Shown here piece by piece: positions 52,981 to 60,705 of a stretch of 64,000 bases of DNA. This DNA comes from Flagellimonas_A sp039592695 (lineage in GTDB: Bacteria > Bacteroidota > Bacteroidia > Flavobacteriales > Flavobacteriaceae), in contig NZ_JBBUTK010000001.1 in assembly GCF_039592695.1 (NCBI RefSeq), positions 868,001 through 932,000 on the forward strand, written 5' to 3'. The notes below the pieces were generated by a model. That model had not been told where the DNA came from. It did no database searches and saw only the letters and a list, made by a program, of their open reading frames with translations. A program made the position numbers and the translations under genes. Position 1 is the first letter of the stretch; each line of letters begins with the position of its first letter.

Positions 52981-53015
52981 AGGGGCCGAAAGCTAATTGC
53001 TTCCGGCCCCTTTTT
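52981..53015. terminator. bidirectional intrinsic terminator
   Basis: AGGGGCCGAAAGC and GCTTCCGGCCCCT form a 13-base stem with one mismatch and a 5-base loop, flanked by A-run and T-run, between convergent genes. Confidence 0.88.
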
Positions 53016-53031
53016 ACTTGAATCTTATGTC

Positions 53032-53481
53032 TTAATTAGCGTTTGCCCCGATATCAGCAACTGAAATCACTGTCATATCTGTTGGACTTTCATGGATGCT
53101 TATATGTCCGTCTAAAGTCAATAAATCGTCATAAGAGATGGCTGTTCCCGTATCCAATTCTGTTACAGCAGTTCTACTGACAGCACATTCACAAGCCTCT
53201 AGGGTAAGTGCTACGGCACCACCTTCATTTGCGTTGTTAAAGCGGATAAAAGCAGGATGAATAGCGGTAGATGAACCATCATCCAATTGAATCAGAACTT
53301 CGGTTGAACCATTGCTGTCTTGTGTAAATGTAGCGGTACCGGTGATGCCAGAACCATTAACTGCGTTCAAACGATATTCTGTGCTTTGAAGAATTACAGA
53401 ATCAATATCGTCACTTTTACAACCAATAAACACAAGCAACACGAGCGCCATGAGCGAATAAGGGGAACTTTTCATTTTCAT
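53032..53481 (-). CDS. CHRD-like lipoprotein
   Basis: A 149-residue lipoprotein (signal to Cys about 21, VFIGCKSD). The mature domain STEYRLNAVNGSGITGTATFTQDSNGSTEVLIQLDDGSSTAIHPAFIRFNNANEGGAVALTLEAC and the GHISIHESPTDMTVISVADIG ending resemble CHRD (chordin) / Cu-Zn SOD-like beta domains common in marine Bacteroidota. Its exact family membership is uncertain; the usual HPAHIH metal motif reads HPAFIR here, so metal binding is probably lost. Confidence 0.72.
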   Translation of the reverse strand: MKMKSSPYSLMALVLLVFIGCKSDDIDSVILQSTEYRLNAVNGSGITGTATFTQDSNGSTEVLIQLDDGSSTAIHPAFIRFNNANEGGAVALTLEACECAVSRTAVTELDTGTAISYDDLLTLDGHISIHESPTDMTVISVADIGANAN

Positions 53482-54352
53482 TTTTTTGAGTTATTTTCTT
53501 ACACATTCAAATTTAAAAGAAGGAATTTCACGACCTGTATTTTATTTTATTTTTTCGATGAAGTCAATTAAAATTACGAGGAAAAGAACTTCGGCAACCT
53601 TGTTAAGGGAAGCTGTGATAGAGGTAGATGAAAATTTATATTTTACATAATATAAATTATGATACAGATTGGTTTATGGGTTTCTCTGATTCAACCTTTT
53701 GGCTGTAGGTCATAATTCTATTATGTCAAATATCCCTCGCCAGTATTATTTCTATTCAACGTAACAACAGGGTCATGAAACTTTTTTAAGCGGTCGGCTA
53801 ACACCGCATGTTTGCGTCTGTACCATAATTTGTCGCTATGTAAAATAGCCGCTCGGCCAACAGCATATTGCTTTCATAAAAAGTAAATGCCCTTGCATTT
53901 ATTTTTATACGCAATTCTCAGCCACTTGGCCAGCGCCATTAAAAGCTCCAGTTTTTCGTTTTATTGAAACCTTTTGTTTAATTGTGAATTTATTGAAGAA
54001 AAATTTCCTCGGCTTATCGTCAGCTTGCCGCAAAAGCTAAAATTTTGTCTTCGAGCAAAATTCTTAGCACTTGCTCACATCCCCCTCTAGTTCGGCTTCT
54101 TTTGTAAGTGCTTATAACATTATGTCAAATAGAATGGAGCCTTTTGGTTTTCTCTTTTCTTTTGTCTTGAAACAAAAGAAACAAAAATTCAAGAAGAAAA
54201 TATGCTTCCCCGCTCCCTTTGTGTCTTCATAGCTTCGCTATGTGGGCGTTTCACGCCCTAACACAAAGCCCAGGGCAATGGCTCATTGTGCCAAGCCACA
54301 AATTCACTCCCCTACCGGCCCGCATTTTCTTCAGGCCATTACTCCATAGGAC
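53482..54352. other. 871-base non-coding boundary region with structured repeats
   Basis: No gene was found. It holds a 13-base direct repeat ATTATGTCAAATA at 53720-53732 and 54119-54131; three related motifs (GGTCGGCTAACACCGCAT about 53792, CGCTCGGCCAACAGCATA about 53850, CCACTTGGCCAGCGCCAT about 53922); an imperfect hairpin at 54036-54068; a CTTTTGT/ACAAAAG hairpin at 54159-54178; and a nested two-hairpin structure at 54217-54268. It marks the downstream edge of the A+T-rich accessory operon. Confidence 0.6.
54217..54268. repeat. cloverleaf-like structured element
   Basis: An outer stem CTTTGTGT (54217-54224) / ACACAAAG (54261-54268) encloses two perfect hairpins, CATAGC-TTC-GCTATG (54228-54242) and GGGCGT-TTC-ACGCCC (54244-54258). 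All three stems are base-perfect, so chance is unlikely. Its role is unknown: recombination site, RNA or repeat. Confidence 0.65.
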
Positions 54353-54766
54353 CTATTGAGATAGTTTATACTTAAAAAAGAGAATTAGCGCCAAAGCTAT
54401 TAACCCCTGTATTAAATAAAGAGGCAATATAGTTTTATTCAGCAAGGTTTTATTCCAAGAATTTTCACCTTTAATATTGGAAGGGTCTAATTTTAGCGAA
54501 AAATCTGTTTTACCTTCTTTACTTCTTACCTTGTCATACAATGCCCGATAACCCTTTTCTTGGCTAAGATAGTAGGCATCCAATCCCCAAAATACAAAGA
54601 GAGAAAAATAAACTATAGATATATATAATAGATTGAAATCATTAGCAGAAAGTGCAAGCAAAGCAGATGTAATAGTAACGCTCATTCCCTTAATTTTAAA
54701 CGAATTACTATTCATTCTTGATATTATATTTTGAATGAATTCTAAGTGTTTTATTTTTTCTTCCAT
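54353..54766 (-). CDS. small membrane protein of the TIR operon
   Basis: A 137-residue protein. An N-terminal amphipathic helix (EEKIKHLEFIQNIISRMNSNSFKIKGMSV) is followed by two close membrane helices (about 28-65: VTITSALLALSANDF, LYISIVYFSLFVFWGLDAYYLS) and a third near the C-terminus (LPLYLIQGLIALALILFFKY). I recall this N-terminal pattern in small membrane proteins encoded next to TIR-like genes. A membrane-disrupting effector role is plausible but inferred. It is the last gene of the operon, 13 bases after the Nmad2 gene. Confidence 0.72.
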   Translation of the reverse strand: MEEKIKHLEFIQNIISRMNSNSFKIKGMSVTITSALLALSANDFNLLYISIVYFSLFVFWGLDAYYLSQEKGYRALYDKVRSKEGKTDFSLKLDPSNIKGENSWNKTLLNKTILPLYLIQGLIALALILFFKYKLSQ

Positions 54767-54779
54767 CCCTGACTTGAAA

Positions 54780-55406
54780 CTAATCGAATAAAGTTAGTTG
54801 ATTCATTTCATTTTCAAAATCAATCCAATTTATAGGGTCAGCATTGATGCCTATATCAAAGTTTGATTTTACCCAACTTATAAACTCAAGACCCAATTCC
54901 TCCGAAATACCTTTATACTTCATATCCCTTCCTTTATTGCAGATTTCTCTAAGCCCCACAGGTATTAAGCGTGATTTTCGGCCCAAATAGTAAAATTCCT
55001 CTGAAATCAAAACGTTTTCACCACTTGTATCAGTTTGAGTATGTTTTTCTTTGTCAACAAAGGAATGTGCAGAGATTTCCTGTGTCCATACAGAATTTTC
55101 ATTTTTATGGTAGAAGTTATCCCCAAATATTTGAACTAAGCTACCATTTACATTAGGTTTTTTATAGCTGAATCTGATATCCCTCCAGTATTCATTAAAG
55201 GTTAATCTTTCACTCACCCTCATCGCATATATCAAGTGATTAATTCGATTCAAATTCCTCGTTCCAGTTCCGATAACCCAGTCTCCAATTGACAAATTTT
55301 TATTCTTTCGAATACTAGGTTTGCAAACGGCCAAAGTGCAATATTTCCCGAAAGGATTTGGAGCCAAGCCATAGTCGTGCTCAACTTTATAGGAAAAGAA
55401 ATTCAT
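54780..55406 (-). CDS. Nmad2-like protein (nucleotide modification associated domain 2)
   Basis: A 208-residue protein. NFFSYKVEHDYGLAPNPFGKYCTLAVCKPSIRKNKNLSIGDWVIGTG, then LIYAMRVSERLTFNEYW, VQIFGDNFYH and ENVLISEEFYYLG, match the Nmad2 family, proposed by comparative genomics to accompany DNA base hypermodification enzymes. Biochemistry is unknown. ATG 55406 directly follows the TIR stop (TAA-A-ATG); a GTG at 55415 is an alternative. It is the fifth gene of the six-gene operon. Confidence 0.82.
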   Translation of the reverse strand: MNFFSYKVEHDYGLAPNPFGKYCTLAVCKPSIRKNKNLSIGDWVIGTGTRNLNRINHLIYAMRVSERLTFNEYWRDIRFSYKKPNVNGSLVQIFGDNFYHKNENSVWTQEISAHSFVDKEKHTQTDTSGENVLISEEFYYLGRKSRLIPVGLREICNKGRDMKYKGISEELGLEFISWVKSNFDIGINADPINWIDFENEMNQLTLFD

Positions 55407-55407
55407 T

Positions 55408-55908
55408 TTACGCACTACATTTCACAGCAGGTTTTTTGTGAATTGGTAGACTTGGCAAACCGCCTGGGTTTTCTAAAGGAAATTCTTTGTCATTCATAAT
55501 GTCGGCCAATTTATCCAAAGAATTCCAACCAATAGTTGGTCCCCCATATTTTTTGAAATTTTGAGGTAGTTCAACTTTTTCATTATTGCCATGTGTATAT
55601 ATTCCGACAATCTTTTTTCCAAGTTTATGCGCTTGCTCAATCTCATAGTTAACCCATTTCCTAGTGTGGGTTTTAGGGCCAAGGAGGCAAATAAAAGTGC
55701 CTGACCAGTTTACTTGAATTCTCAAAAACCTTCTTATCACTTCGTCACTAGGCCTTCTTTTTCTCGTATGTTTGGTACTATCCATGGAATAGTTCCTTAT
55801 ACTATATCCCTTATCAGCCAATCTCTTTTTAAGCTGTTGAACTTTATCGTCATCTTTCCAATAATGACTTATGAAAACGTTATTCTTTTTATTCTGAACT
55901 ACTTTCAT
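55408..55908 (-). CDS. TIR-like domain protein (ThsB/MTH538 type)
   Basis: A 166-residue TIR-like protein: NNVFISHYWKDDDKVQQLKKRLADKGYSIRNYSMD (strand A and BB-loop region), GTFICLLGPKTHTRKWVNYEIEQAHKLGKKIVGIY, with the likely catalytic Glu in NYEIEQA. This is the DUF1863/MTH538 group to which the Thoeris TIR ThsB belongs; such TIRs make NAD-derived signals or bind nucleotides. The ATG lies in a 20-base overlap with the upstream hmdU-kinase-like gene. It could be the sensor or signal generator of a defence system. Confidence 0.85.
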   Translation of the reverse strand: MKVVQNKKNNVFISHYWKDDDKVQQLKKRLADKGYSIRNYSMDSTKHTRKRRPSDEVIRRFLRIQVNWSGTFICLLGPKTHTRKWVNYEIEQAHKLGKKIVGIYTHGNNEKVELPQNFKKYGGPTIGWNSLDKLADIMNDKEFPLENPGGLPSLPIHKKPAVKCSA

Positions 55909-56884
55909 TACTATATATTTTTTCGTTAATACCCCATTTAGGAGGATACCAAAAGCTTATATTATTTCTTTTCGGTTTGAATTTTTGTTTTATTCGGACT
56001 CTTCCCGAAATTCCTTTGACTTCAGGATGAGCAACTCTGGCATATTTATCTACCTCACAAAAAAGGTTTTGACAATCTATTAATTGTAAACTTCTTCCCC
56101 ACAAATTTTTGAACTGTAATCCCAGTCTTAGAAATTCATCCTCTTGCCTTTCTGTAACATATCTTATTAAATCGCTTTCATCGTAATCTCCATAATCTAT
56201 AAAACACTTCGTCAGACCGTCTAACGCTCCTGGTCCAGGAAAAACAAAATCCATTTCATTAAAGTCACATAACTCACTATAATTTATGTCAGTAGCAAAT
56301 TGATAAGCTAAAAAGTTTCCTATTGTTGGATATGACTTTAATAAATAAAAAAGCTCGCTCATGCTTCTCAAATCTGCAATTTTATCTGCTAAATCATCTT
56401 CAATCATGAACTGAATTAATTTTAGATGATTGCGATGCTTTTTTGCAAAACCGTAAGCGGATTTCCCAGATGTCATTATGTAAGCACCAGAATAAATAGC
56501 TTCCCCAGATTCCGAAATACTAGTTAAGATTTTATCATATTGCTCGAAATCATAATTTTCATATTTTATCGAGCCAATTTCCATCATCAATCTCTCCCAA
56601 GTCTCAATTTTGTTGAAAATCTTGAAAAGTAAAATTCTAAATAGTAAATCTCTAGGGTTGCCCTCAAAACCATAGATGACTTCTTTGATTAAAAATTGAC
56701 TAACCCTATCTGATGCTCTGTAAGCATTAGTGAATTTATGTTCGGACATAATATCATCATCAGTCCAAACTGATAAACCGCTAATTCTATTAAAAAAAAT
56801 ATTCTGTCTTTCAACCGCAAATTTCCAATAAGTGTTATACACCTCGGAAGTCTTTGGTAAAGTTTTTTTTGTTATTATTTCCAA
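55889..56884 (-). CDS. thymine-hypermodification-type protein (hmdU DNA kinase helical domain / aGPT-PPlase family)
   Basis: A 331-residue protein. VERQNIFFNRISGLSVWTDDDIMSEHKFTNAYRASDRVSQFLI, then FRILLFKIFNKIETWE, KSAYGFAKKH and IDCQNLFCEVDKYAR match the helical domain family first named alpha-glutamyl/putrescinyl thymine pyrophosphorylase and later linked to phage 5-hydroxymethyl-dU kinases. No P-loop kinase domain is visible, so the activity is uncertain. The start is TTG at 56884; no nearby ATG fits. Members occur in phage and bacterial DNA-hypermodification loci. Confidence 0.82.
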   Translation of the reverse strand: MEIITKKTLPKTSEVYNTYWKFAVERQNIFFNRISGLSVWTDDDIMSEHKFTNAYRASDRVSQFLIKEVIYGFEGNPRDLLFRILLFKIFNKIETWERLMMEIGSIKYENYDFEQYDKILTSISESGEAIYSGAYIMTSGKSAYGFAKKHRNHLKLIQFMIEDDLADKIADLRSMSELFYLLKSYPTIGNFLAYQFATDINYSELCDFNEMDFVFPGPGALDGLTKCFIDYGDYDESDLIRYVTERQEDEFLRLGLQFKNLWGRSLQLIDCQNLFCEVDKYARVAHPEVKGISGRVRIKQKFKPKRNNISFWYPPKWGINEKIYSNESSSE

Positions 56885-56944
56885 CTAATGGTTTTGAACT
56901 AACAGCTAAAATTGCTTAAAAATGAGTATCAAAATTTCCTTTAA

Positions 56945-57520
56945 TTAACCAATGTAATAAGCCTCTCTTTTGATTTTATTAAACTCTATCTTTCCACCCC
57001 TATTTGCGACAAGTTCTCTAAACAGTTCATACCCTTTTAATATTGCTTTTTCCCAATCTAGCTCTGTTTTTACTCTTACTTCAAATGGCTCTGTCATTTG
57101 TTTTATAATTCTCAAAATAGTTTTACTTACTTTACCACTTTTAAAAAGATTGGTTCGTTTGGATTCATTAAATAAAATAAGAGAAATGGCCTCCTCTGTA
57201 ATTGTTGCCCTCGCCCCGTCTTCACATTCATCAATAAGGGGAATACTTTTTCTTTTTCTCCCTAGCATTGCGCGGGTACATGGCGACCAATCCAACATGG
57301 TGGCAAAAGTGTAGTGAAATACATCGTGGTAGCGATAAAAATCCTTTTCATAGGAATTGTCATCAATAACATCTCCGATTTGAGTTCCATCTATTGTAAT
57401 TCTTACGCTCTCCTCTCCATCAATAGTAACTTCCTTAAAATCAACAATGAAAGTTTTTGGAAGCCTTTCTTTCTCTTCAAAAGAAGAGTCAAAATCTATA
57501 TTTTGAAGTTTTTTCACCAT
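56945..57520 (-). CDS. MazG-like nucleotide pyrophosphohydrolase (tentative)
   Basis: A 191-residue helical protein. DNSYEKDFYRYHDVFHYTFATMLDWSPCTRAMLGRKRKSIPLIDECEDGARATITEEAISLILF resembles a MazG-like all-alpha NTP pyrophosphohydrolase family (HDxFH, then DExEDGxRAxxxEE acidic motif). The similarity is by eye and tentative. Such enzymes hydrolyse dNTPs or modified nucleotides to monophosphates. Its ATG shares one base with the stop of the upstream dUTPase-like gene (TAATG). Confidence 0.6.
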   Translation of the reverse strand: MVKKLQNIDFDSSFEEKERLPKTFIVDFKEVTIDGEESVRITIDGTQIGDVIDDNSYEKDFYRYHDVFHYTFATMLDWSPCTRAMLGRKRKSIPLIDECEDGARATITEEAISLILFNESKRTNLFKSGKVSKTILRIIKQMTEPFEVRVKTELDWEKAILKGYELFRELVANRGGKIEFNKIKREAYYIG

Positions 57521-58332
57521 TACTTAATCGAATCTCTTTTAATACTATCCATTTGAATATCAATATATTCAAACATTTCATTTTTTAAATCATTAATCTG
57601 CCTATTATCGGTTTCAACTTTCTCCATCGCATCCTGATATCCATTTTTATATTGACACCAATCCCAAAAAACTTTTAATGCTATACCTATTAATATACCA
57701 ATAATGATTCTTATGCCCCACCAATTTCTTTCTTTTTTTGATTTCACCTCAGAGCCCACCAGTTCTATTTTACTGTCTAAGGAATTTATTTTATATAATA
57801 ACTCATTTGGCGAAGCTATTTCTCCATGAATGGTCATTATATCATCTGGGGTTATTTGATTTTGATCTTGATGCTCATTCTCATCACCATATGCCTCTTC
57901 CTTCGACAGTTTAGAAGTCAATTCCGATAGCCATATCATAAAGTAAGGTTTGCCTCTTTGAAGAATAATACTCTTTGAACCTGCATTATAAACGGAGAAT
58001 TTCAATCTTCCTTTGAACCCTGGGTCGACATGAAATCCGGAGATATTTACTAATCCTCTTTTCTTAAATCCAAATTTTAAAGAAATGAAACCGATAAATC
58101 CGGTAGGGATATTCAGTGTCTCTTTGGTCATTAATAGGGCAAATTGTCCGGGTTTTAATTCAAACTGAGAATTATTCTCATTTAAAATTGTTTTAGTTGA
58201 ATCGTTGTTAGCGTATATCTCATCTCCTAATAGCAATTCATAAGACGCATGTTTTATGTTCTGCTCTATATATCCCTCCACAATTATTTTTGGGAGTTCC
58301 TTCTTGAGTTCTTTATTTGCTAAAAAAGCCAT
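57520..58332 (-). CDS. membrane-anchored dUTPase/dCTP-deaminase-fold protein
   Basis: A 270-residue protein. The first 135 residues have the trimeric dUTPase/Dcd fold: QFELKPGQFALLMTKETLNIP, SGFHVDPGFKGRLKFSVYNAG and IILQRGKPYFMIWL. By-eye alignment puts Ser (LKFSVYN) where E. coli dCTP deaminase has its catalytic Glu (VLEFYN), so deamination may be lost. A membrane helix at about 208-225 (WWGIRIIIGILIGIALKVFWDW) and a short coiled-coil tail follow, unusual for this family. It heads the operon, consistent with a role as the first, membrane-tethered component. Confidence 0.78.
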   Translation of the reverse strand: MAFLANKELKKELPKIIVEGYIEQNIKHASYELLLGDEIYANNDSTKTILNENNSQFELKPGQFALLMTKETLNIPTGFIGFISLKFGFKKRGLVNISGFHVDPGFKGRLKFSVYNAGSKSIILQRGKPYFMIWLSELTSKLSKEEAYGDENEHQDQNQITPDDIMTIHGEIASPNELLYKINSLDSKIELVGSEVKSKKERNWWGIRIIIGILIGIALKVFWDWCQYKNGYQDAMEKVETDNRQINDLKNEMFEYIDIQMDSIKRDSIK

Positions 58333-58629
58333 TTTTAAACTATATAAAGTAAAATTAGATATTATAAAGCTATTTTTGATTTGTTGGAATCTGAATTTGA
58401 AATGTTTATGAACATTTTAATTAACAAATCATTCCACACACATTCCCCTACCCTTTCGGGTAGTGAAAAAAGTGTTCCATTGCCTTTTCAAAGAATTCTT
58501 AGTAGAAATTTTTCTGGAAGTGCGGTACAAACTTTCGCTTTTACCAAAGCTCAAGTTACATAACGCGGTACATTATAGTACAAATGCTTATGGGTAGCAC
58601 TAAGGCTATTCAAATTCTTCGAAGACTGG
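58333..58629. other. 297-base upstream region of the accessory operon
   Basis: No gene seen. The first 50 bases before the dUTPase-like ATG are very A+T-rich and probably hold the operon promoter, though no exact TAnnTTTG box was found. The rest includes the repeat copy at 58431-58478. Confidence 0.5.
58431..58478. repeat. imperfect direct repeat, copy 1 (flanks GH172 gene)
   Basis: ATTCCACACACATTCCCCTA followed by CCCTTTCGGGTAGTG and AAAAAAGTGTT is similar in order to 60887-60945 (ATTCCACACCCATTCTCCTA, CCCT...GGGTCGT, AAAAAGTGTTT). The two copies flank the GH172 gene. Confidence 0.5.
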
Positions 58630-60705
58630 CTAAACTTTCTTGAACTCCAAATAATCCATACGCATGGCCTGGGGAAAGTCGCCATTGCCAGACCAACCGA
58701 GCTCTACCTGCTGCTCGCCCGGCTGAAGACGTACACGTCCAAGCCTGACCCTTTCGGTCTGCTTATCATCCTTTGGGGCATAAAAATCCAACGTGCTTAA
58801 CTTCTTCCCGTTTATTTTGACATCGAATTTGCCACCATCCTCCCGTTTTACCAGATTGGCATATACCTCATAATTGCCGGCTTTAGGCCACTCGAAGGTT
58901 GCCTCCAAATTATTTGGTTTATCCTTGGCTGCAAACCAGACCATGATTTTATGTCCGCTGACAGTCTCGAACAATGATTCGTGTGCCCAGAAATCTGTTG
59001 AGACCCATCCGCCAGTGTTTTCCGCTACGGTAAGGTTTTCCGCTTCCAAGGCACCTTCCTGCCTAAATACCTCAAAGGGGGTCTCGTACCCATAAAGTTC
59101 ATCGGGTGCTACTGCTGCCAGCGTGTCCTCTCCCTCCGAATCCAAATACCAATACACCACGGTGCTATACTGCGTGGGCAGTTCATTGGGGAAATACTTT
59201 TCCAAATAGCCGTCAAACGATTTTTGAAAGGGCACATTATCGGTTATCTGCCACCGGTTCATGGGTTGGTAGCCCATATTGTCATTGTCCTGCGTCTGGC
59301 TGTGGAACGCCTGTTCAAATACTGAGGGATTGCACCAGGCATATCCAAAATAATCCTCTGTACCCGTACCAAAAGTGGAGGGAAATTGTTCCCCATCAAT
59401 AAAGAATTTCTCGTCCCCTTCACCCCACCAAAAATGGCCGGGACCACCGGATTCGGAGCTACCGCCTTTGGGATTCCAAACCAACAAGTGCGCACCCAAG
59501 AACCTTCCCTTGCCTTTGGTCTCCAAAAGCCTCCAATCCGGCCAGCGTTCTTCCTCCAAAGGTGCAAGATCACGATGCCATTTGGCGTGGAACCTGCCGT
59601 AACAGTCCATATTTCCGCTGAGCTCTTCTTTTTGCAATTCCAAGGTCACCGATACCGGGCCATCGTAGTGATTTTGGAGGGAGATTTCCGCTCCATCCGC
59701 GAAGGGCATATACCAATAGCTGTACGCCCATTCATCGGTCATGCCCATGGGGAGGGTCTTGTATTCATTCCAACCTGGGGAGGTGCCGAAAAAGTCGCCG
59801 AGCGGTGTCCATACCGAGGGGTTTTCTTCTCCATCCCATCGTATTTCCAGAATAGTCTTTCGCATAATCTCCTCAATATTTGCCGGATCGAAATTGTTGA
59901 ACTTGGCCTTAAAGGTGGCAATGGCCCCTTTCCCTTTTAACGAAAATGCCGTCTTCCTTTCATTGGCGGCCAATTCTATCTCTGCCGCTTCCTTTTTTAG
60001 GTCTTCCCTTTCATGTGGATAGTCGCCCATACGCTCGGCAAAAAAGGAGTTTACTTGATCCAATGTCTGTTTTCCTTCTTGTGTTGGATTCGGATTGAAA
60101 ACCTCCAATTGTGTGCTTTCGGGGAAGGTGATGTAGTTGAAGTGATAGTATTGCCCCCAACCCGGTTCGGCCACTATCTTGCAGCTTTTCTGATAAGGTA
60201 TCGGCACGTAATTGTTGAAGCCCTTGGCATTGGTCTCATAGACCAGTTCGGGATAGTCAAAGGCAGGAATGCTCGGGCTGAAATAATCGATGAACGATTC
60301 ACTGACCACGGGTTCCTCGCTACCGTCGATATAGATGTTTACCTTGCCCTTACGGGGGCTCGCAGACCATATTCGCACTATGGCCCCAGGGCCAGTCATT
60401 TCAGCCAGCACCTCGTTATCGCCTTCCTTTCGTATGTATTGGGGCTTAAAACCATCGTTGTTGGCATCCCAATCGATGAACTTGTCTGAAGTTGAATCTA
60501 TCTTGCTGTCACGGTCATAGCTGGACCACATGGCACTTTTTTCACCTGCAACAGGCAATTCTGCCAATGATTTAAGGTCGGTCAGTCGATTGACCAAGTC
60601 GGCATACGACACCGTTTTTTCTTCTTTTTGGCAAGTTGATAAAATAAGCAGAGCTACGAAGCCGATAATCTGTATGCTTTTTCTTTCCACGGTTCTTCTT
60701 ATCAT
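58630..60705 (-). CDS. GH172 / DUF2961 glycoside hydrolase lipoprotein
   Basis: A 691-residue lipoprotein (Cys at about 25, LILSTCQKEE). The DUF2961 domain begins near YDRDSKIDS and contains GPGAIVRIWSASPRKGKVNIYIDGSEEPVV, and STFGTGTEDYFGYAW with the probable catalytic Glu. C-terminal part (about 575-690) is a carbohydrate-binding-like beta domain (FEWPKAGNYEVYANLVKREDGGKFDVKINGKKLSTLDFYAP). GH172 members act on fructofuranose or arabinofuranose glycans. No SusCD pair is adjacent. Confidence 0.9.
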   Translation of the reverse strand: MIRRTVERKSIQIIGFVALLILSTCQKEEKTVSYADLVNRLTDLKSLAELPVAGEKSAMWSSYDRDSKIDSTSDKFIDWDANNDGFKPQYIRKEGDNEVLAEMTGPGAIVRIWSASPRKGKVNIYIDGSEEPVVSESFIDYFSPSIPAFDYPELVYETNAKGFNNYVPIPYQKSCKIVAEPGWGQYYHFNYITFPESTQLEVFNPNPTQEGKQTLDQVNSFFAERMGDYPHEREDLKKEAAEIELAANERKTAFSLKGKGAIATFKAKFNNFDPANIEEIMRKTILEIRWDGEENPSVWTPLGDFFGTSPGWNEYKTLPMGMTDEWAYSYWYMPFADGAEISLQNHYDGPVSVTLELQKEELSGNMDCYGRFHAKWHRDLAPLEEERWPDWRLLETKGKGRFLGAHLLVWNPKGGSSESGGPGHFWWGEGDEKFFIDGEQFPSTFGTGTEDYFGYAWCNPSVFEQAFHSQTQDNDNMGYQPMNRWQITDNVPFQKSFDGYLEKYFPNELPTQYSTVVYWYLDSEGEDTLAAVAPDELYGYETPFEVFRQEGALEAENLTVAENTGGWVSTDFWAHESLFETVSGHKIMVWFAAKDKPNNLEATFEWPKAGNYEVYANLVKREDGGKFDVKINGKKLSTLDFYAPKDDKQTERVRLGRVRLQPGEQQVELGWSGNGDFPQAMRMDYLEFKKV

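Noticed and set aside
54160..54340. A coding gene in the non-coding boundary region
   Set aside because: All frames are broken by stops; the sequence is dominated by inverted repeats.
60013..60489. A 158-residue frame antisense to GH172
   Set aside because: It is antisense to a well-supported enzyme gene and shows no domain or start context.
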